Origin: Paracoccaceae bacterium
Lineage (GTDB): Bacteria > Pseudomonadota > Alphaproteobacteria > Rhodobacterales > Rhodobacteraceae
NCBI GenBank assembly: GCA_026982275.1
Contig: JALSHK010000034.1
Location: forward strand, 1-6,254
DNA length: 6,254 nt
Direction: 5' to 3'
The notes beneath the pieces were generated by a model. It did not search any database. It was not told where the DNA came from and saw nothing but the letters and a program-made list of their open reading frames with translations. Both the position numbers and the translations under genes were made by a program. How positions within the stretch are numbered: position 1 is the first letter of the stretch; each line of letters starts with the position of its first letter. Shown piece by piece: positions 1 to 3,440 of the stretch.

Positions 1-1794
1 GACCATATTCTGGCGCGCGGCGAGGTCGGCAAGGTTGGCGTGCCCATTTCCCACCTTGGCGATATGCGGCGGCTGTTTCGGGATATCCCGCTGGAGCAGA
101 TGAATACCTCGATGACGATCAACGCCACGGCGGCATGGCAGCTCGCGCTATATATCGCCGTGGCCGAGGAGCAGGGGGCCGAAGTGGCGGCGCTCAAAGG
201 CACGGTGCAAAACGATATTATCAAGGAATATCTGTCTCGTGGCACCTATATCTTCCCCCCTGCCCCCAGCCTGAAGCTGATCGGCGATATTGCCGAATAT
301 TGCTATAGCCATCTGCCCAAATGGAACCCGATGAACGTGTGTTCTTATCACCTGCAAGAGGCGGGCGCGACCCCCGAGCAAGAGCTGGCCTTTGCCCTGA
401 CCACTGCCATTGCGGTGCTGGACCAAGTGCGCGGACAGGTGCCGGAGGAGGATTTTCCGGCCGTGGTCGCCCGCATTTCTTTCTTCGTAAATGCAGGCAT
501 AAGGTTTGTGACCGAGATGTGCAAAATGCGCGCCTTTGTGGACCTGTGGGACGAGATATGCGAGCAGCGTTATGGCGTGGCTGACCCGAAACAGCGGCGC
601 TTTCGCTACGGGGTGCAGGTCAATTCCCTTGGCCTGACCGAGCAGCAGCCGGAGAATAACGTCTATCGCATCTTGATCGAAATGCTGGCCGTGACGCTTT
701 CCAAAAAAGCCCGCGCACGGGCTGTGCAGCTTCCGGCGTGGAACGAGGCGCTAGGCCTGCCTCGCCCGTGGGACCAGCAATGGTCGCTGCGGATGCAGCA
801 GATCATGGCCTATGAGACCGACCTGCTGGAATTTGACGACCTGTTTGATGGCAATCCGGCGGTGGAGCGCAAGGTGGAGGCGCTGAAGCAGCAAGCCCGC
901 GCCGAGATTGCGCAAATTGACAAGATGGGCGGCGCGGTGGCGGCGATTGAATATATGAAAACCAGCCTCGTGCAGGCCAATGCCGCGCGGCTCGGGCGGA
1001 TTGAATCCGGTGACACTCTGGTGGTGGGGGTGAACCGTTTTGAAGCCGGAGAAGCTAGCCCGCTGACGGGGGGCGACAAAGAGATCATGGTGGTGGATCC
1101 CAAGGTCGAGCAAGAGCAGATTGATGCGCTGAACGCATGGCGGGATGGCCGCGATGCGGCGCTGGTGGAAACCAGCCTCAAGGCGCTGCGGGCGGCGGCG
1201 AAAAGCGGAGACAATATAATGCCGCCCTCGATTGCTTGTGCCAAAGCGGGTGTTACCACCGGCGAATGGGGCGAGGCCATGCGGCAGGCGTTTGGCGAAT
1301 ACCGCGCGCCAACGGGCGTGAGTATGGCGATGGCGAATGACACTTCGGGGCTGGAAGATATTCAGGCCGAGCTGCGCGCCGTCTCGGCGGCGCTGAAAGC
1401 ACCGCTGCGGTTTCTGGTTGGCAAACCCGGGCTTGATGGCCATTCCAACGGCGCCGAGCAGATCGCGGTGCGGGCGCGCGATTGTGGCATGAAGGTATTT
1501 TACGAGGGTATCCGCATGACCCCCGAAGCGCTGGTGGAAACCGCCGGAAAAGAGCGCGTGCATATCATGGGGCTTTCGATCCTGAGCGGCTCGCACCTGC
1601 CGCTGGTGGAGGAAACCATGGCGCGGATGAAAGCGGCGGGGCTGGATATTCCGGTGATCATAGGCGGGATTATTCCCGATGCGGATGCGGTGGCGCTGCG
1701 CGAATTGGGCATTGCGCGGGTCTATACGCCCAAGGATTTTGACCTAAACCAGATCATGCGCGATGTCATCTCCCTGACCCAAACCGCACTTTAG
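1..1794 (+). CDS. ecm: Ethylmalonyl-CoA mutase (5'-truncated by window edge)
   Basis: This is an adenosylcobalamin-dependent acyl-CoA mutase that rearranges (2R)-ethylmalonyl-CoA to (2S)-methylsuccinyl-CoA in the cytoplasmic ethylmalonyl-CoA pathway. The frame is open from base 1 (DHILARGEVGK...) to TAG at 1792-1794, giving 597 visible residues. About 50 N-terminal residues seem missing compared with the roughly 650-aa family, so the GTG at 40 is internal and not the start. Using methylmalonyl-CoA mutase (Propionibacterium) numbering, the substrate-site equivalents are Thr68 (T195), Gln70 (Q197), Arg80 (R207) and His117 (H244). The C-terminal B12-binding domain starts near residue 470. It carries Lys475, Asp479 and the cobalt-ligand His481 in KPGLDGHSNG, followed by LSILSGSH and IGGIIP. 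The motifs SRGTYIFPPAPS and NPMNVCSYHLQ are Ecm/MeaA-like, where methylmalonyl-CoA mutases usually have RNTYIFPPEPS and ISISGYHMQ. The family was also called meaA in methylotrophs. deoD follows after 57 nt. No frameshift is visible. Methylmalonyl-CoA mutase is the alternative, but the motifs argue against it. Confidence 0.93.
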   Translation, partial: DHILARGEVGKVGVPISHLGDMRRLFRDIPLEQMNTSMTINATAAWQLALYIAVAEEQGAEVAALKGTVQNDIIKEYLSRGTYIFPPAPSLKLIGDIAEYCYSHLPKWNPMNVCSYHLQEAGATPEQELAFALTTAIAVLDQVRGQVPEEDFPAVVARISFFVNAGIRFVTEMCKMRAFVDLWDEICEQRYGVADPKQRRFRYGVQVNSLGLTEQQPENNVYRILIEMLAVTLSKKARARAVQLPAWNEALGLPRPWDQQWSLRMQQIMAYETDLLEFDDLFDGNPAVERKVEALKQQARAEIAQIDKMGGAVAAIEYMKTSLVQANAARLGRIESGDTLVVGVNRFEAGEASPLTGGDKEIMVVDPKVEQEQIDALNAWRDGRDAALVETSLKALRAAAKSGDNIMPPSIACAKAGVTTGEWGEAMRQAFGEYRAPTGVSMAMANDTSGLEDIQAELRAVSAALKAPLRFLVGKPGLDGHSNGAEQIAVRARDCGMKVFYEGIRMTPEALVETAGKERVHIMGLSILSGSHLPLVEETMARMKAAGLDIPVIIGGIIPDADAVALRELGIARVYTPKDFDLNQIMRDVISLTQTAL

Positions 1795-1817
1795 CACTGG
1801 AATTCCCCCTGCGCTTG

Positions 1818-1832
1818 CGCGACAATGTCGCG
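1818..1832. repeat. Perfect 6-bp inverted repeat between ecm and deoD
   Basis: CGCGAC (1818-1823) and GTCGCG (1827-1832) are perfect reverse complements around AAT. They sit 23 nt after the ecm stop and end 8 nt before the deoD ribosome-binding site. TTG at 1815-1817 and CAA at 1837-1839 could extend pairing past a right-hand bulge. No T-tract follows; the next bases are A-rich. An intrinsic terminator on the + strand is therefore unlikely. It may be an mRNA hairpin shaping deoD translation or stabilising the ecm 3' end, or a short operator. The structure is seen in the sequence; the function is a guess. Confidence 0.4.
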
Positions 1833-1840
1833 AATGCAAA

Positions 1841-1846
1841 AAGGGA
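1841..1846 (+). promoter_or_regulatory. Ribosome-binding site deciding the deoD start
   Basis: AAGGGA lies 5 nt upstream of the ATG at 1852. It supports that codon over the in-frame ATG at 1825, which lies inside the upstream inverted repeat and would add nine non-conserved residues. Confidence 0.6.
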
Positions 1847-1851
1847 AAACC

Positions 1852-2553
1852 ATGACTGTTCATATCGGGGCCAAAGCTGGCGACATTGCCGAAACCGTAT
1901 TGCTGCCCGGCGATCCTTATCGCGCTAGATGGGTGGCGGAGAATTTCCTTCAGGATGCGGTTCTGGTGAACGAAGTGCGCGGGATGCTGGGCTTTACCGG
2001 CAGCTATAAGGGCCATCGCGTAACGGTGCATGGCACCGGCATGGGCATGCCGTCGCTTTCGATTTATGTGAACGAGCTTATCCGTGATTTCGGGGTGAAA
2101 ACCCTGATCCGTATCGGCTCGGCTGGCGCGATGCAGGAAAGCATCAAGCTGCGCGATGTGGTGCTGGCCATGAGCGCCACCACACTTTCCACCCCCTCGG
2201 AGGGCATGTTCAAAGAGCTGAATTTTGCGCCCACCGCTGATTATGGCCTGCTATCGGCGGCGCATAAGGCGGCGCAGGGCAAGGTGAACACCCATGTGGG
2301 CAGCATTTATTCCTCCAACACCTTTTATGACGAACGCCCCGATTTGAACGAGCAAATGATGCGCCACGGCATTATGGCGGTCGAAATGGAAGCCGCCGAG
2401 CTATATACTCTTGCCGCGCGCTATGGCTGCCGCGCGCTGGGGATCATGACGATCTCGGATCATCTGGTAACGGGAGATGCCCTGCCCTCGGAAGATCGGG
2501 AAAAGAGCTTTGGCGACATGGTGGAAATCGCGCTGGAAGCGGCATTTGCCTAA
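1852..2553 (+). CDS. deoD: DeoD-type purine nucleoside phosphorylase
   Basis: This 233-aa cytoplasmic enzyme should cleave purine (deoxy)ribonucleosides with phosphate to give the free base and (deoxy)ribose-1-phosphate in nucleoside salvage. It matches the hexameric low-molecular-mass (DeoD) class, which is 239 aa in E. coli, almost without gaps. Phosphate-site equivalents are Gly20, Arg24 (PGDPYRAR), Arg43 (EVRGMLGFTG), Arg87 and Ser90 (IRIGSAGA). His4 matches the ribose-binding His4 from the neighbouring subunit. Phe158 and the VEMEAAE segment (177-183) form the ribose/base site. Asp203 and Arg216 match the catalytic Asp204/Arg217 pair. The presence of that Asp argues for 6-oxo and 6-amino purine use, as in E. 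coli, rather than the uridine phosphorylase branch. The start at 1852 is chosen because it has an AAGGGA site and because MTVHIGAKAGD aligns with the E. coli N-terminus. The gap of 57 nt after ecm allows cotranscription, although the two pathways are unrelated. Confidence 0.93.
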   Translation: MTVHIGAKAGDIAETVLLPGDPYRARWVAENFLQDAVLVNEVRGMLGFTGSYKGHRVTVHGTGMGMPSLSIYVNELIRDFGVKTLIRIGSAGAMQESIKLRDVVLAMSATTLSTPSEGMFKELNFAPTADYGLLSAAHKAAQGKVNTHVGSIYSSNTFYDERPDLNEQMMRHGIMAVEMEAAELYTLAARYGCRALGIMTISDHLVTGDALPSEDREKSFGDMVEIALEAAFA

Positions 2554-2554
2554 A

Positions 2555-2601
2555 GCGGCGCGTTGAGCCTCGCGCCCGGGGAGAGCTTTCATACGCGCCG
2601 C
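2555..2601. repeat. 9-bp perfect inverted repeat downstream of deoD
   Basis: GCGGCGCGT (2555-2563) and ACGCGCCGC (2593-2601) are exact reverse complements separated by 29 nt, starting 2 nt after the deoD stop. The strong GC stem with a long loop could be a transcript-end hairpin protecting the deoD 3' end or helping Rho-dependent termination. There is no T-run after the second arm (it is followed by ACTGAAGCC), so it is not a standard intrinsic terminator. Confidence 0.4.
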
Positions 2602-2613
2602 ACTGAAGCCTTT

Positions 2614-2636
2614 GCGCCTGTTGCGGGGCGCGCTTT
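2614..2636 (+). terminator. Weak hairpin plus short T-run between deoD and rluE
   Basis: GCGCC (2614-2618) pairs with GGCGC (2627-2631) around an 8-nt loop, and TTT follows at 2634-2636. The stem is only 5 bp and the T-run is three bases, so this is a marginal terminator candidate. It also overlaps the region where a -35 element for the TATAAT at 2640 would lie. Low confidence. Confidence 0.2.
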
Positions 2637-2639
2637 ATC

Positions 2640-2645
2640 TATAAT
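2640..2645 (+). promoter_or_regulatory. Consensus -10 hexamer (TATAAT) of a likely rluE promoter
   Basis: A perfect TATAAT stands in a small AT-rich patch within GC-rich flanks, 24 nt before the rluE start. Transcription would begin near 2652, leaving a leader of about 18 nt that still includes the GAGG ribosome-binding site. No good -35 is seen at 16-18 bp spacing (CTGTTG, CCTGTT and GCCTGT are all poor); TTGCGG at 2621 would be too close, with a 13-bp spacer. A sigma-70-type promoter is plausible but rests mainly on the -10. Confidence 0.45.
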
Positions 2646-2660
2646 TACACCCTTTGCTCC

Positions 2661-2664
2661 GAGG
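2661..2664 (+). promoter_or_regulatory. rluE ribosome-binding site
   Basis: GAGG lies 5 nt before the ATG at 2670 and supports that start. Confidence 0.55.
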
Positions 2665-2669
2665 CCATC

Positions 2670-3215
2670 ATGACCCTGATCCTGTTCAACAAACCGTTTA
2701 ACGTGCTGTCACAATTCACCGATAAGGGCACCGAAGGCGCCAAACGCCCAACGCTCTCTGCCTATATTGATGTGCCCAAGGTCTACCCCGCAGGCCGGCT
2801 GGATAAAGACAGCGAGGGCCTGCTTTTGCTGACGGATAATGGCCGCCTGCAAGCGCGGATCGCAGACCCGAAATACAAGATGGAAAAAACCTATGTCGTT
2901 CAGATAGAGGGTGACATATCAGGGGCGAGCCTTACGAAGCTGCGCGAAGGTCTAACCCTGAAAGACGGCCCGACCGGTCAGGCAGATGCCCGTGAAATTG
3001 ACGAGCCAAAATGGCTATGGCCCCGCGCCCCGCCGGTGCGGTTTCGCAAAACCGTGTCGGATTGCTGGATTGAAATCACCATTCGAGAGGGCAGAAACCG
3101 CCAAGTCCGCCGGATGACCGCCGCCATCGGCCATCCCACCCTGCGCCTGATCCGCTGGCGGGTGGGCGAATGGACACTGGACGGGCTGCCTAGTGGCGAA
3201 TGGCGCAGCGACTAG
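2670..3215 (+). CDS. rluE: 23S rRNA pseudouridine synthase RluE
   Basis: This 181-aa cytoplasmic enzyme of the RsuA/RluB/E/F family isomerises uridine to pseudouridine in rRNA. The E. coli relative RluE modifies U2457 of 23S rRNA. The protein opens directly with the family motif LILFNKPFNVL and has no N-terminal S4 RNA-binding domain, as expected for RluE and unlike RsuA, RluB or RluF. The catalytic Asp45 lies in GRLDKDSEGLLLLTDNG (42-58). Lys73 and Tyr75 (KTYVV) match the conserved Lys-x-Tyr of the active site. EGRNRQVRRM (140-149) is the C-terminal family signature. WLWPRAPPVRFRK (115-127) closely resembles the RluE-specific stretch in E. coli, which makes this subfamily assignment more specific than a generic family call. 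E. coli RluE is longer (217 aa) through an N-terminal extension absent here. A 116-nt gap with its own TATAAT suggests independent transcription. The exact uridine modified is inferred from homology. Confidence 0.92.
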   Translation: MTLILFNKPFNVLSQFTDKGTEGAKRPTLSAYIDVPKVYPAGRLDKDSEGLLLLTDNGRLQARIADPKYKMEKTYVVQIEGDISGASLTKLREGLTLKDGPTGQADAREIDEPKWLWPRAPPVRFRKTVSDCWIEITIREGRNRQVRRMTAAIGHPTLRLIRWRVGEWTLDGLPSGEWRSD

Positions 3216-3264
3216 GCCGCGCGCCCCTTTCCCGAGCCGAAGGCGAGGCCACGGCGCCGCAGCC

Positions 3265-3290
3265 CATTTTGGAAGTTTACTTCAAAAATG
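3265..3290. promoter_or_regulatory. 26-bp near-perfect palindrome, candidate operator upstream of soeA
   Basis: The left arm CATTTTGGAAGT (3265-3276) and the right arm ACTTCAAAAATG (3279-3290) are reverse complements at 11 of 12 positions around a TT centre. The element is AT-rich within GC-rich surroundings and lies in the gap between rluE and soeA, about 150 nt before the soeA start. A terminator is unlikely: the stem is AU-rich, the spacer is only 2 nt and no T-run follows on either strand. A binding site for a dimeric transcription factor fits better. The regulator is unknown and no known consensus is claimed. Confidence 0.5.
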
Positions 3291-3314
3291 CCGCCGCCAA
3301 GATGAAAATGCCGC
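3285..3314 (+). repeat. 10-bp direct repeat at 20-bp pitch
   Basis: AAAATGCCGC occurs at 3285-3294 and again at 3305-3314, exactly 20 bp apart, close to two helical turns. The first copy overlaps the right arm of the palindrome at 3265-3290. The AAAATG core also occurs inverted (CATTTT) at 3265-3270, so three copies of the core start at 20-bp intervals. This pattern suggests iterated half-sites on one DNA face. The repeats are read directly; binding is inferred. Confidence 0.4.
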
Positions 3315-3350
3315 TATTGGGCAAGGACAAGCCCGGATGCGGCAACAAGC

Positions 3351-3390
3351 CCCATAATATCTATGGATTACAATTTTCGAATGTATTATG
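3351..3390 (+). promoter_or_regulatory. AT-rich patch with -10-like hexamers, possible soeA promoter
   Basis: This patch stands out in AT content from its flanks. It holds CATAAT (3353-3358) and TATTAT (3384-3389), each matching TATAAT at 5 of 6 positions. ATTACA (3367-3372) resembles TTGACA at 4 of 6, but it sits only 11 bp from TATTAT, and neither hexamer has a well-spaced -35. An activator-dependent promoter is possible. Transcription from TATTAT would start near 3396 and give a leader of about 45 nt. The location is plausible but the exact promoter is uncertain. Confidence 0.3.
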
Positions 3391-3407
3391 CCTGAGCGTT
3401 AGACGGC

Positions 3408-3415
3408 TTTGCAAA
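3408..3415. promoter_or_regulatory. TTTGCAAA palindrome before soeA
   Basis: This perfect 8-bp palindrome lies 25 nt upstream of the soeA start. TTTGCAAA is the core I recall for the short-chain acyl-CoA regulator family (RamB/PccR, ScfR) in actinobacteria and Rhodobacter, where PccR sites come as two copies 4 bp apart. Only one copy is present here; the expected positions 4 bp on either side do not match. It may be chance or the site of another regulator. Confidence 0.2.
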
Positions 3416-3431
3416 AGGGCCGGTAATCTTT

Positions 3432-3439
3432 GGGGGAAG
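3432..3439 (+). promoter_or_regulatory. soeA ribosome-binding site
   Basis: The purine run GGGGGAAG ends 1 nt before the ATG at 3441, with its G-rich part 4-8 nt upstream of the start codon. It is the only purine-rich run near a suitable start and fixes the soeA N-terminus. Confidence 0.55.
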
Positions 3440-3440
3440 T

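Noticed and set aside
40..42. GTG at 40 as the start of the mutase gene
   Set aside because: The frame is open and conserved upstream to base 1 (DHILARGEVGKVG), so the gene begins before the window.
751..1596. A 281-codon open frame on the minus strand opposite ecm
   Set aside because: It mirrors the conserved mutase coding frame and shows no domain of its own, so it is a shadow.
1825..1851. Nine-residue N-terminal extension of DeoD from the ATG at 1825
   Set aside because: The ATG sits within an inverted repeat without a clear ribosome-binding site. The family N-terminus aligns from the ATG at 1852, which has AAGGGA at proper spacing.
3265..3290. Intrinsic terminator for rluE
   Set aside because: The palindrome has an AU-rich stem, a 2-nt spacer and no T-run on either strand, so it does not look like a Rho-independent terminator.
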